Part shown: piece after piece, positions 32,005 to 40,375 of the stretch
How positions within the stretch are numbered: the first letter of the stretch is position 1
Layout: each line of letters begins with the position of its first letter
From: Dokdonella_A sp963775445
Lineage (GTDB): Bacteria > Pseudomonadota > Gammaproteobacteria > Xanthomonadales > Rhodanobacteraceae
Direction of reading: 5' to 3'
DNA: 64,000 nucleotides
NCBI GenBank assembly: GCA_963775445.1
Contig: CAVZIT010000004.1
Span: 1,612,001-1,676,000 of the forward strand
Program-made: the position numbers and the translations under genes
The notes under the pieces: generated by a model
Told to the model about the DNA's origin: nothing
The model's input: the letters and a program-made list of their open reading frames with translations, nothing else
Database searches by the model: none

Positions 32005-33444
32005 TCAGGATGCCGCGCGTTGCCGGCGCGCCTGCACGTAGCGCAGCAGCAGGCTGAGCCCGATCCACAGCGCGATGACCGCGCACGGCCACGCGACGAT
32101 GCGCGGCCACAACGCCGCGACAACCGCAAGAGCAATGAGGATGATCGCGCCGACGAGCAACATGCCGGACTCGGTCTTGCCGAGCACGCGTCGCTTGGAC
32201 ACGGCGGCGCCGACCGTGTGTGCGAGACGCAGCGCGCCTGCCGCGGCGCGGCTCGAACTGCCGCCATGCACCCTGCGCCGCCGGATGCCGCGAGGAATCT
32301 GGCGGCGCACCCGGTGGCGCGCGTGCAGCACGATTTCCGTGGCGTTGCCGAGATCCGTCTCGTATTGCGCCTGCATGGCCCCGGCGATTGTCTCGTTCTC
32401 GATCGTCACATCGAGTTCGAAGTTGCCGATCCAGCTCGCGACGTTGAGATTGCTCGAGCCGACGCGTGCCCAGCGCCCATCGGCGACGGCTGTCTTCGCG
32501 TGCAGCATCGAGCCTTGCCATTCGAACACGCGCACGCCGGCTTCGAGCAGCGGGCGGTAACCTGCGCGAGACAGCGAACCGACCGCAGGAATGTCGCTGC
32601 TGCCGGGAACCAGCAGGCGCACATCGACACCGTCGCGCGCGGCTGCGGCCAGCGCCTGCACATACGGCGCGATGCCGACGAAATACGCATCGGTCATCCA
32701 CAAGGTTCGCCGCGCCATCGCGGCGATGAGATGCTCCATGCGATACAGCGTTGCGACGTTCGGCACGGTTGCGACGACGCGCAGATCGACATCGCCCGCG
32801 GGCGTCTCGTCTCCCGCTTCCAGAATGTACGGTGCCAGCGGAGCGCCGCGCTCCTTCCACACATCGGCGAACGCGGCCACCAGGTCGCGCACGGCGGGAC
32901 CGCGCACGGCGACCCCGGTATCGCGCCACGGTTCGATGCTGCGCGCCGGGTCGCCGAGCCAGCGCGCGCTGACGCAGATGCCGCCGAGGAATCCGACGGT
33001 CCCGTCGACTGCCAGCAGCTTGCGATGGTCGCGTGTGAGCCATCCGAACGGGCTCATGAGACGTGGAGGGTTGTAGACGCGCACCTCGCCGCCCACATCG
33101 AGCAGCGGTTGCCAGAAGCGCGCATTCGATTGGCCGAGGCAGCCGAGCCAGTCGCGCATGACGCACACGCGCACGCCGGCGCAGGCGCGTTCGATCAGCG
33201 CCTCGCGGAATTCGCGCGCGAGGCTGTCGTTGCGAAAGATGTAGTTCTCGAACAGGATCGTCTTGCTCGCGGCGCGGATTGCCGCGAGCCACGCATCGAA
33301 ATTCGCGCGGCCATCGATCAGGAGGTCCACTTTGTTGCCACCGATCAGCGGCGCACCGGCCGCGCGGCTGAACGCCTGCTCGGCAAGCAGGCGCAGCGGC
33401 TGGCTGCAGGCTTCGGCCGTGGGCAGCGGCTGTGCTGGGGTCAT
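32005..33444 (-). CDS. phospholipase D family protein (cardiolipin synthase-like)
   Basis: A 479-residue membrane-associated PLD-superfamily protein that joins or cuts phosphodiesters, most likely in cardiolipin synthesis. Both HKD motifs are complete, with DHRKLLAVDG in the first half and LHAKTAVADG in the second, each followed by a conserved Gly/Ser-rich strand (GFLGGICV, RVGSSNLNVASW). Unlike ClsA, the two transmembrane helices are at the C-terminus (MLLVGAIILIALAVVAALWP and the next), after a basic linker. ATG 33444 is used because the extension to 34134 lies across the ispG promoter and coding region. It is divergent from ispG. Confidence 0.88.
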   Translation of the reverse strand: MTPAQPLPTAEACSQPLRLLAEQAFSRAAGAPLIGGNKVDLLIDGRANFDAWLAAIRAASKTILFENYIFRNDSLAREFREALIERACAGVRVCVMRDWLGCLGQSNARFWQPLLDVGGEVRVYNPPRLMSPFGWLTRDHRKLLAVDGTVGFLGGICVSARWLGDPARSIEPWRDTGVAVRGPAVRDLVAAFADVWKERGAPLAPYILEAGDETPAGDVDLRVVATVPNVATLYRMEHLIAAMARRTLWMTDAYFVGIAPYVQALAAAARDGVDVRLLVPGSSDIPAVGSLSRAGYRPLLEAGVRVFEWQGSMLHAKTAVADGRWARVGSSNLNVASWIGNFELDVTIENETIAGAMQAQYETDLGNATEIVLHARHRVRRQIPRGIRRRRVHGGSSSRAAAGALRLAHTVGAAVSKRRVLGKTESGMLLVGAIILIALAVVAALWPRIVAWPCAVIALWIGLSLLLRYVQARRQRAAS

Positions 33445-33530
33445 GCCCCAGTCTACCTTCCCCTCGCGCTGACCGCCGCCCCAGCGCTCCGGCGGCGCCT
33501 GCGAGGCCAAGGGCGCGCGATGCGATCCTC

Positions 33531-33536
33531 TATAAT
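33531..33536 (+). promoter_or_regulatory. candidate -10 element for ispG
   Basis: A perfect TATAAT lies 55 bases before the ispG start codon in the divergent intergenic region. A matching -35 hexamer is not obvious. Confidence 0.5.
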
Positions 33537-33591
33537 CGATGCTGGCAGCGCGCGCTTTTGCGTTGCCGTCTTCATGAGCGGATAGATCCTG

Positions 33592-34842
33592 GTGAACCGA
33601 ATCGGCCCAATGCAACCCGAGCCGGGCGTGCGACGCGCGAGCGTCGGCGTCTTGATCGGCCACGTGTCCGTTGGTGGCAGCGCGCCGGTCGTGGTGCAGT
33701 CGATGACCAATACCGACACGGCCGATGTGGCCTCGACCACGAAACAGGTCGCCGAACTTGCGCGGGCCGGTTCCGAACTCGTGCGCATCACGGTCAACAC
33801 GGCAGAAGCCGCCGCGGCGGTGCCGCGGATTCGCGAGCGCCTCGACATGATGGGCGTCGACGTGCCGCTGATCGGCGACTTCCATTACAACGGCCATCAG
33901 TTGCTCACCGATGAGCCGGCGGCTGCGGTGGCGCTCGCCAAATACCGCATCAATCCCGGCAATGTCGGCTTCGGGCGCAAGCGCGATACGCAGTTCGCGT
34001 CGATCATCGAGATTGCCTTGCGCCACGACAAACCGGTGCGCATCGGCGCCAACTGGGGATCGCTCGATCAATCGCTGGTGACGCGGCTGATGGACGAGAA
34101 CCACACGCGCGCCGAACCTTGGGAGGCGGCGCATGTCGCGCGCGAGGCATTGATTCTTTCGGCGCTCGACTCGGCGGCACGCGCTGAAGAATTGGGGTTA
34201 AAACATGATCGTATCTTGTTGTCTTGCAAGGTTTCCGGCGTGCAGGAACTCATCGCGGTCTACCGCGACCTGGCCGTGCGCTGCGACTACGCGCTGCATC
34301 TCGGACTGACCGAGGCCGGCATGGGATCGAAAGGCATCGTCGCATCGACCGCGGCGCTTTCGGTGCTGCTGCAGGAAGGCATCGGCGACACGATCCGCAT
34401 CTCGTTGACGCCCGAGCCTGGCGAGTCGCGCACGCGCGAAATCATCGTCGCGCAGGAACTGCTGCAGACCATGGGCTTGCGCGCGTTCACGCCGCTGGTC
34501 ACGGCATGTCCGGGTTGCGGTCGCACGACCTCGGAATATTTCCAGGAGCTCGCCAAGACCGTGCAGGAGCATGTGCGCGAAAAGATGCCCGAATGGCGCA
34601 TCCGTTATGACGGCGTCGAGAACCTGACGCTTGCGGTGATGGGCTGCGTGGTCAACGGACCCGGCGAGTCCAAGCATGCCGATATCGGCATCTCGCTGCC
34701 GGGCACGGGCGAAACGCCGGTTGCGCCGGTGTTCATCGACGGCAAGAAACGCATGACGCTGCGTGGCGAACATATCGCGCAGGAATTCGTCGCGATCGTC
34801 GAGGATTACGTCGCGCAGAAATACGCGGCGCGTGGCGGATAG
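33592..34842 (+). CDS. ispG: 4-hydroxy-3-methylbut-2-en-1-yl diphosphate synthase
   Basis: A 416-residue iron-sulfur enzyme of the MEP isoprenoid pathway, converting MEcPP to HMBPP. The family core is plain: VGGSAPVVVQSMTNTDTADV, LIGDFHYNGHQLL, KYRINPGNVGFGRKRD and GANWGSLDQSLV. The [4Fe-4S] ligands are in TACPGCGRTTSEYF and VMGCVVNGPGESKHADIGIS. The start is taken as GTG 33592; ATG 33610 is possible. A short methyltransferase gene follows at once on the same strand. Essential core metabolism, so this region is chromosomal backbone. Confidence 0.96.
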   Translation: MNRIGPMQPEPGVRRASVGVLIGHVSVGGSAPVVVQSMTNTDTADVASTTKQVAELARAGSELVRITVNTAEAAAAVPRIRERLDMMGVDVPLIGDFHYNGHQLLTDEPAAAVALAKYRINPGNVGFGRKRDTQFASIIEIALRHDKPVRIGANWGSLDQSLVTRLMDENHTRAEPWEAAHVAREALILSALDSAARAEELGLKHDRILLSCKVSGVQELIAVYRDLAVRCDYALHLGLTEAGMGSKGIVASTAALSVLLQEGIGDTIRISLTPEPGESRTREIIVAQELLQTMGLRAFTPLVTACPGCGRTTSEYFQELAKTVQEHVREKMPEWRIRYDGVENLTLAVMGCVVNGPGESKHADIGISLPGTGETPVAPVFIDGKKRMTLRGEHIAQEFVAIVEDYVAQKYAARGG

Positions 34843-34851
34843 TTGGTGCGG

Positions 34852-35592
34852 ATGGCCAAGCAGGGCGAAATCGACTACATCGCGAAGATCGGACCGGGCG
34901 GCGCCGCGCACGCGCAGGGCAAGCCGTTTTCGGATCCCGGCTGCGGCGGCATGCTGGTCGACATCGGCAGCCTGTTCATGGTCCTGCCGGCGCCTCCGGC
35001 GCGCGTACTCGATCTTGGCTGCGGCAGTGGCTGGACCAGCGCACTGCTGGCACGTCGCGGGTATCAGGTCGTGGGTCAGGACATCGCGCCGGACATGATC
35101 GCGCTGGCCCGAGGCAATCGCGCCGCAGTCGGTGCCGGTTCGCTCGAATTCGTCGTTTCCGACTACGAATCGTTGACGTTTCGCGACGAGTTCGACGCCG
35201 CGCTGTTCTACGACGCATTGCACCACGCGCAGGATCCACTCGCAGCGCTGGCCGGCGCCTATCGCGCGCTGAAACCCGGTGGCATGCTGGTGACGCTCGA
35301 ACCGGGATCGGGCCACGCGCATACCGAGGCCGCAAAGCATGCGGTGTCGCAATACGACGTGACCGAACGCGACATGCCGCCGCGTACGGTCGTTGCACTG
35401 GCGCGCGAGGTCGGGTTCCGCTCGGCACGCGTACACCCCATGCCGAAATCGCTCGCGAGCATCCAGTACCAGCTGCCGCGACTCGAGCGCTGGCCCGCCT
35501 GGTTATCCGACCTTGCGCGCTGGTGCGGCGCGGGTTGGCTCGGCCTCATCGCAAGGCGCCGGCGCGGCGGCATGGTCGTGCTGCGCAAATAG
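34852..35592 (+). CDS. class I SAM-dependent methyltransferase
   Basis: A 246-residue methyltransferase. The SAM-binding glycine motif is ARVLDLGCGSGWTSALLARR, with the acidic post-I residue in VVGQDIAPDMIALARG and motif II/III near ALFYDALHHAQDPLAAL and LKPGGMLVTLEPG. The acceptor is unknown; the C-terminal part resembles methyltransferases seen near sugar or lipid genes. It begins only a few bases after ispG ends and may be co-transcribed. ATG 34852 is preferred; the frame is open back to TTG 34843. Confidence 0.85.
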   Translation: MAKQGEIDYIAKIGPGGAAHAQGKPFSDPGCGGMLVDIGSLFMVLPAPPARVLDLGCGSGWTSALLARRGYQVVGQDIAPDMIALARGNRAAVGAGSLEFVVSDYESLTFRDEFDAALFYDALHHAQDPLAALAGAYRALKPGGMLVTLEPGSGHAHTEAAKHAVSQYDVTERDMPPRTVVALAREVGFRSARVHPMPKSLASIQYQLPRLERWPAWLSDLARWCGAGWLGLIARRRRGGMVVLRK

Positions 35593-35738
35593 GACGGCGC
35601 GACTTTCGCGCGTTCGCCGCCATCGCAGGTTTGCCATCGCGCGAATCGCCACGCGCACGGATGCAAGGTCCATGACTTCGCGCACAGGCACGCGATGCGA
35701 GTCGGCATCACACTCGCGGGCGCGACGAGGAGGCGATC

Positions 35739-36497
35739 ATGCGAAGATCCTTTGCGGCTGTTCTGATCTTGATGCTGGGCGTTGCGCCAGCGGCGGTCTT
35801 CGCCGTACCGGCGCCGCCGAAGGTCGCTGGCGAAATTGTCTCGATCGCGCAACGGCTGATGGATGCGGTTGGCACGGGCGACAAGGCGATCTGGCGCAAC
35901 ACGATGACCGACGATGCGGTGGTCATCGACGAATTCGGGCGCATCCAGAGCGGCAAGGAAATGGTCGATTCGCTGCGCGCGCTTCCGCAAGGATTTTCGG
36001 GCAGCATCGAGGTGCGCAACCCACAGGTGAATCTCTACGGCGATACCGCGGTGCTGCAGGGCGAGGCGTACGAGCGCGAGAGCGTGTTCGAGCAGAAGCT
36101 CGTTGTGCGTTACATCATGACCTGCACGTTCGTGAAGCGCGCCGATGCATGGAAACTCGTGGCGTATGCGGACGTGACGCTGCCGACGGCGCCGCCGAAA
36201 CTCGACGTGCCGGGCCTCGATCCGAGGGATTACGCAGGCATCTATCGCTACGGGCCCGGGCGCGCGTGGACCTTCAGCGTCGAACGCGGCGTGCTCGGCT
36301 ACGTGACCAAACAGGGCCGCCCATTCCAGCCCGTCGAACCGATCGCGAAAGATGTATTCATGGGCAGCGACGACGAGCGCAATCTGCTCGTATTCCGGCG
36401 CGATCACCTGGGACGAGTCGACGAGTTGATCGAGCGGCGCAAATTCAACGACCTGCACCTCGCGCGCGAACGAGCGCCTGCCGGCCAGTCGCCCTGA
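35739..36497 (+). CDS. secreted NTF2-like (DUF4440) protein
   Basis: A 252-residue exported protein. The signal peptide (RSFAAVLILMLGVAPAAVFA) is followed by an NTF2-like domain: EIVSIAQRLMDAVGTGDKAI, WRNTMTDDAVVIDEFGRIQS, then NLYGDTAVLQGEAYERES and DAWKLVAYADVTL. An extra C-terminal beta-rich region, from about residue 160 (DPRDYAGIYRYGPGRAWTFS), resembles the lipocalin-like end of some peptidases and hydrolases. The role is unknown. Its 3' end faces the aldo/keto reductase gene across a perfect hairpin. Confidence 0.78.
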   Translation: MRRSFAAVLILMLGVAPAAVFAVPAPPKVAGEIVSIAQRLMDAVGTGDKAIWRNTMTDDAVVIDEFGRIQSGKEMVDSLRALPQGFSGSIEVRNPQVNLYGDTAVLQGEAYERESVFEQKLVVRYIMTCTFVKRADAWKLVAYADVTLPTAPPKLDVPGLDPRDYAGIYRYGPGRAWTFSVERGVLGYVTKQGRPFQPVEPIAKDVFMGSDDERNLLVFRRDHLGRVDELIERRKFNDLHLARERAPAGQSP

Positions 36498-36500
36498 CGG

Positions 36501-36529
36501 GCTGCTGCGCGGCTCAGCCGCGCAGCAGC
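36501..36529. terminator. bidirectional hairpin between convergent genes
   Basis: A perfect inverted repeat with 13-base arms (GCTGCTGCGCGGC and GCCGCGCAGCAGC) and a three-base loop. The loop is the reductase stop codon. There is no T-run on either side, so termination would be weak or Rho-assisted. Confidence 0.45.
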
Positions 36530-37503
36530 GACATCATCGATTCGGTGTAGCGCGAGCCGGCTGCGGCATCGGGTGGAAAAACCGAGTCGATGGCGGCGGC
36601 ATCCGCAGGCGTCAGCGTGACATCGAGCGCACCGAGGTTTTCGTCGAAGTATTTGCGGCGCTTGGTTCCGGGTATCGGCACGATGTGCGCATCCTGCGCG
36701 AGCACCCACGCGAGCGCGAGTTGCGCCGACGTGCAGCCCTTGTCGTTCGCGAGTTCCCTGACGCGCTCGACGAGCGCGAGATTCTTCGCGAAGTTTTCGC
36801 CCTGGAAGCGCGGATTTTCGCGGCGGTAGTCGTCCTCGCCGAAATCGTCCGGGCTGGTGATCGCGCCGGTCAGGAAACCGCGGCCGAGCGGACTGTACGG
36901 CACGAAGCCGATGCCGAGGCGCCGGCATACATCGAGAAAGCCGTCTTCGGGATCGCGCGTCCACAACGAGTACTCGCTCTGCACGGCAGTGATCGGATGG
37001 ATCGCGTGCGCGCGTTCCAGGGTTGCCGCCGAAGGTTCGGACAAGCCGAGAAAGCGGACCTTGCCGGCCGCGACGAGATCGGCCATCGCGCCGACCGTGT
37101 CCTCGATCGGCGTCGAACGATCGACTCGATGCTGGTAGTACAGATCGATGTGGTCGACGCCGAGGCGTTTGAGGCTGGCATCGCAGGCCGCGCGAACATA
37201 TTCGGGACGCCCGCTGACACCGCGCCTGGTCGAATCGTTTGGGTCGCGCACAATGCCGAATTTCGTGGCGAGGAACACCTCGTGGCGGCGGGCGCGGATC
37301 GCCTTGCCTACCAGCAGCTCGTTGGTGTGCGGACCATAGATGTCGGCGGTATCGAGGAAGTCGAGCCCGGCATCGAAGGCATGATGGATCAGTGCAATCG
37401 ATTCGGCATCGTCGTGCGCGCCATAGAATTCGCTCATTCCCATGCAGCCGAGGCCGAGCGCCGATACTTCAGGGCCCTTGGGGCCGAGCGTGCGTCGTTT
37501 CAT
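36514..37503 (-). CDS. aldo/keto reductase
   Basis: A 329-residue NADPH-dependent (beta/alpha)8 reductase of the AKR family (YajO/Tas-like). The N-terminal LGPKGPEVSALGLGCMGMSE and the catalytic Asp/Tyr region LDFLDTADIYGPHTNELLVG are clear. Further on are FLATKFGIV, KRLGVDHIDLYYQHRVDRST with the catalytic His (YYQHR), and the cofactor motif IVPIPGTKRRKYFDENLGAL. The substrate is not predictable. It is the last gene of a short minus-strand stretch downstream of cpxRA. Confidence 0.92.
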   Translation of the reverse strand: MKRRTLGPKGPEVSALGLGCMGMSEFYGAHDDAESIALIHHAFDAGLDFLDTADIYGPHTNELLVGKAIRARRHEVFLATKFGIVRDPNDSTRRGVSGRPEYVRAACDASLKRLGVDHIDLYYQHRVDRSTPIEDTVGAMADLVAAGKVRFLGLSEPSAATLERAHAIHPITAVQSEYSLWTRDPEDGFLDVCRRLGIGFVPYSPLGRGFLTGAITSPDDFGEDDYRRENPRFQGENFAKNLALVERVRELANDKGCTSAQLALAWVLAQDAHIVPIPGTKRRKYFDENLGALDVTLTPADAAAIDSVFPPDAAAGSRYTESMMSLLRG

Positions 37504-37554
37504 CGATGTTCTCCTGCGTTCGATGTGTGCGGCCCAGGGCCTTTCATATGCGGA

Positions 37555-38949
37555 TCAGGCAAGCGCCTCTTCCGCCTGCGCATCACGGGGCGCGAGTGGC
37601 AGGCGCAGGCAAATGCACAGTCCACCCGTCTCCGCATTCATCGCTTCGATCGTGCCGCCGTGTGCCTGAACGATGCTCTGCACAATGCTCAAGCCGAGGC
37701 CGTGGCCATCGGCACGCGCGGCGTTGCTGCCGCGAAAGAACGGACGGAAAAGGTGCTTCAGTTCGCCCTCGGGAACGCCGGGACCATGATCGGTGATGCG
37801 CAATTGTGCCATGCCCTCGATCGCGCGCACGTCGATTTCCACGATTGCGTCCTCGGGGCTGAACTTGATTGCATTGGAAACCAGGTTGTCGATCGCGCGT
37901 TGCAGCAGCATCGAACTGCCGACGACGACGGCCGCTTGCGCACGAGTCGCACGCAAATCCACATTGCGCGCGTGCGCCTCGATTCCGGCGTGGCGGATGC
38001 GCTCGTCGACCAGTGCGCCGAGGTCGATGCGCTCGCGCTGCATGTCGGGCAGGTCGCTGCGGAGGCGCGAGAGCGCGAGCATTTCGCCAGTCATGCGATC
38101 GAGCCGGACGATTTCGCGTTCGGCCTGACCGAAGTGCCGTTCCGCTTCGGCGGGGTCCTGCCGCTCCGCGGCGCGCCTGGCGAGATCGAGAATCAGATGC
38201 AGCCGAGCGAGCGGCGAGCGCAGCTCATGCGACAGGTCCTGAAGAACGCTTCGATCGTGCGCGACCAGCGCATCGATGCGCACGGCCATGGCATTGAAAT
38301 CGCGCGCCAGTTGGCCGAGTTCGTCACGGGCGCCTTCCCAGCGCTGACCGACCCGCGCCGACAGATCGCCGCGCGTCATGCGTCGCGTCGCGTCGCGCAG
38401 TGCCTCCACCGGTCGCGCAACGCTGCGTGCGACCCACCAGCCGGCCAGTGCGATCAGCACCAGCGAAAGCACCACCTGGACTGCGAGGAATATCCGTTGG
38501 CGGGCGTGGGGCGGAAACCGCGCGCGCACGCGGCTGAACGCGACGAGCTGGCGCGCGTGACCATCGGCGCCGGTTACCTGCTGCACCGCGATGTAATCGC
38601 CGGGCCGGGGTTGCAGCAGCACGTCGTGTCCGGCATCGAGCCACATCGGCAACGATTGTCTCAACGGTCGCGGCAGTCGCACGCGCGTCAATGGCTTGCC
38701 ATCCTCGTAGAGCGTCGCGTCGATTCCGTCATGACGCTGTTCGGCGGCCCACGCGGCGAGCCCGTCGCTGCCTCCGCTCTGGTACGCCGCGTCCGCCGCC
38801 TCGGCCAGTGCTGCCCAGTCGATCGTGTCGGACGTCGAATACTGGATGAATCGACGCGTCAGGAAACCGCCGAGCACCAGTACCAGCAAGCTCGCCGCGC
38901 AGAACCAGACGAGCAGGCGAAGGTACAGCGGACTTCGGAACGGACTCAC
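37555..38949 (-). CDS. cpxA: sensor histidine kinase, CpxA-like
   Basis: A 464-residue inner-membrane kinase. There are two transmembrane helices (LLVWFCAASLLVLVLGGFLT and IFLAVQVVLSLVLIALAGWW) around a periplasmic loop. A HAMP linker (VARPVEALRDATRRM) and the H-box LSHELRSPLARLHLILD (H241) follow. The ATPase boxes are N (LVSNAIKFSPED), G1 (ITDHGPGVPE) and G2 (GHGLGLSIVQ). The GTG start overlaps the regulator's TGA (GTGA, 38946-38949). Together with the Cpx box and the CpxP-like gene across the divergent promoter, the context supports CpxA of envelope stress. Confidence 0.9.
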   Translation of the reverse strand: MSPFRSPLYLRLLVWFCAASLLVLVLGGFLTRRFIQYSTSDTIDWAALAEAADAAYQSGGSDGLAAWAAEQRHDGIDATLYEDGKPLTRVRLPRPLRQSLPMWLDAGHDVLLQPRPGDYIAVQQVTGADGHARQLVAFSRVRARFPPHARQRIFLAVQVVLSLVLIALAGWWVARSVARPVEALRDATRRMTRGDLSARVGQRWEGARDELGQLARDFNAMAVRIDALVAHDRSVLQDLSHELRSPLARLHLILDLARRAAERQDPAEAERHFGQAEREIVRLDRMTGEMLALSRLRSDLPDMQRERIDLGALVDERIRHAGIEAHARNVDLRATRAQAAVVVGSSMLLQRAIDNLVSNAIKFSPEDAIVEIDVRAIEGMAQLRITDHGPGVPEGELKHLFRPFFRGSNAARADGHGLGLSIVQSIVQAHGGTIEAMNAETGGLCICLRLPLAPRDAQAEEALA

Positions 38950-39632
38950 GATGCGCTCGCCACCATGACGTAGCCCGCGCCGCGAACCGAATCGATCCGC
39001 GGCGCGGCATCGGACGCTTCGGCGAGCTTGCGCCGCAGGCGACTCACATGCACGTCGATGCTGCGATCATGGCGCTCGAGTTCGCGCCCGAGTGCCGCCC
39101 GGGTCAATGCGGCCTTGTCGATCACCTCGCCGGCGCGCTGCGCAAGCGCGAACAACAGCAGGAACTCCGCGCCGGTCAGCGACAGTTCCTGCTCGGCAGC
39201 GAACGCGCGCCGCTCGCCAGGCGCAAGGCGCAGTACGCCGACTTCGAGGTTGCCGGCGCCGCCGACCGTGACGCGACGAAGCTGTGCGCGCACGCGTGCG
39301 AGCAATTCGCGCGGCAGGCAAGGCTTGGAGAGGTAATCGTCAGCGCCGAGTTCGAGGCCGACCACGCGATCGACCGGCTCGCCGCGCGCCGACAGCATGA
39401 TGACCGGCAAGCGGTGCTGCAGGCGCAGGTCGCGCAACGTGTCCAGGCCGTTTTGTCCCGGCATCATGACATCGAGTATCAGCAGGTCCGGTCGCGTCGC
39501 CTGATCGGAAAGCTGCGCCAGCGCGCCCGCACCATCGTGGACGACGGCGACGTCGAAACCTTCGCAGCGAAGATATTCAGCGAGCAGCGCGCACAGTTCG
39601 CGATCGTCGTCGGCAATGAGGATTCGGGACAT
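38946..39632 (-). CDS. cpxR: response regulator, CpxR-like (OmpR family)
   Basis: A 228-residue regulator. The receiver domain starts MSRILIADDDRELCALLAEY, with phospho-acceptor D54 (LLILDVMMPGQNG) and the lysine in ADDYLSKPCLPREL. The C-terminal winged helix includes LSLTGAEFLLLFALAQRAG and RSIDVHVSRLRRKLAEA. ATG 39632 gives the regular start; the frame runs on to 39683. It shares a divergent promoter with the CpxP-like gene and lies 56 bases from a perfect CpxR box, so autoregulation is likely. Confidence 0.92.
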   Translation of the reverse strand: MSRILIADDDRELCALLAEYLRCEGFDVAVVHDGAGALAQLSDQATRPDLLILDVMMPGQNGLDTLRDLRLQHRLPVIMLSARGEPVDRVVGLELGADDYLSKPCLPRELLARVRAQLRRVTVGGAGNLEVGVLRLAPGERRAFAAEQELSLTGAEFLLLFALAQRAGEVIDKAALTRAALGRELERHDRSIDVHVSRLRRKLAEASDAAPRIDSVRGAGYVMVASAS

Positions 39633-39687
39633 GGTGGCTGGATACTGTGCCCCGCGTGCTGACCCGCCGCCATATCGCGGCACGGAC

Positions 39688-39702
39688 TTTACCCATCTTT
39701 AC
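39688..39702 (-). promoter_or_regulatory. CpxR box (GTAAA-N5-GTAAA)
   Basis: The minus strand reads GTAAA, five bases, GTAAA, exactly the CpxR binding consensus. It lies between the divergent cpxR start (39632) and the CpxP-like gene (39781), in the place expected for CpxR control of both. Confidence 0.82.
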
Positions 39703-39780
39703 CGAGCGGACATGCACCTATACGCGGCGAGCGAGTCCAATATCGTGCAAGTCCCTCAACTCACCAAAAGGAGCAGCACC

Positions 39781-40278
39781 ATGTACAAGGCAATGACACT
39801 TTCCATGATTCTCGCGACCGCCGTCGGTTGCGCGTCGCTCGCATACGCGGGACCAGGGGACGGCGGATACGGCCACGGTCACCGGCCCCATCGTGGCATG
39901 GGCATGGGCATGGGCTTTCGCGAATTGCACCAGCTCGATCTGACCGATGCCCAGAAAGGCAGTATCCGGCAGATGGTCCAGCAGAGCTTTGCCGATCACA
40001 AGACGGCTCGCCAGGCGCTGCAACAGCAACGCATGGACTTCGAGGCGATGACGCCGGACGCGGCGGGATACCAGAGCGCTGCGACGAGCCTCGCGCAGGC
40101 GGAAGCCAATGCGGCGCGCGATCGCGTGATGCAGCAGGCAACCTTGCGCAGTCAGGTCTATGGTCTTCTGACCGACACGCAGCGCACCAAGCTCGCAAGC
40201 CTCAAGGCCGCGCATCTGGCGAAAATGCAGCAACGCAAGGCGCGTCACGAGGCAGCTCCGGATCAGTCCTCGCAATAA
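39781..40278 (+). CDS. CpxP/Spy-like periplasmic protein
   Basis: A 165-residue secreted helical protein. After a signal peptide (LSMILATAVGCASLAYAG) comes a histidine-glycine-rich stretch (GYGHGHRPHRGMGMGMGF). Two LTxxQ-type repeats follow, LDLTDAQKGSIRQMVQQSF and YGLLTDTQRTKLASLKA. CpxP and Spy proteins sense or buffer misfolded periplasmic proteins and inhibit CpxA. The divergent position next to cpxR and the Cpx box upstream make this role likely. The His-rich tract may bind metal. AAGGAG precedes the ATG at 39781. A rho-independent terminator follows. Confidence 0.9.
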   Translation: MYKAMTLSMILATAVGCASLAYAGPGDGGYGHGHRPHRGMGMGMGFRELHQLDLTDAQKGSIRQMVQQSFADHKTARQALQQQRMDFEAMTPDAAGYQSAATSLAQAEANAARDRVMQQATLRSQVYGLLTDTQRTKLASLKAAHLAKMQQRKARHEAAPDQSSQ

Positions 40279-40311
40279 TCCGCAAGACCAGCGGATACGC
40301 GCGATGCAATT

Positions 40312-40344
40312 GGCGGTCGCCGGTCTGGCGACTGCCTTTTTTTT
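40312..40344 (+). terminator. rho-independent terminator of the CpxP-like gene
   Basis: Stem GGCGGTCGCC/GGCGACTGCC (one G-U pair) with a five-base loop, followed by eight T. It starts 33 bases after the stop codon. Confidence 0.88.
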
Positions 40345-40375
40345 GCCGATCAGGCTGGTCGAAGGCGACTTGCGA

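Noticed and set aside
30615..33585. Long plus-strand open frames
   Set aside because: Shadows of xseA and the phospholipase D gene, both with full sets of family motifs on the minus strand.
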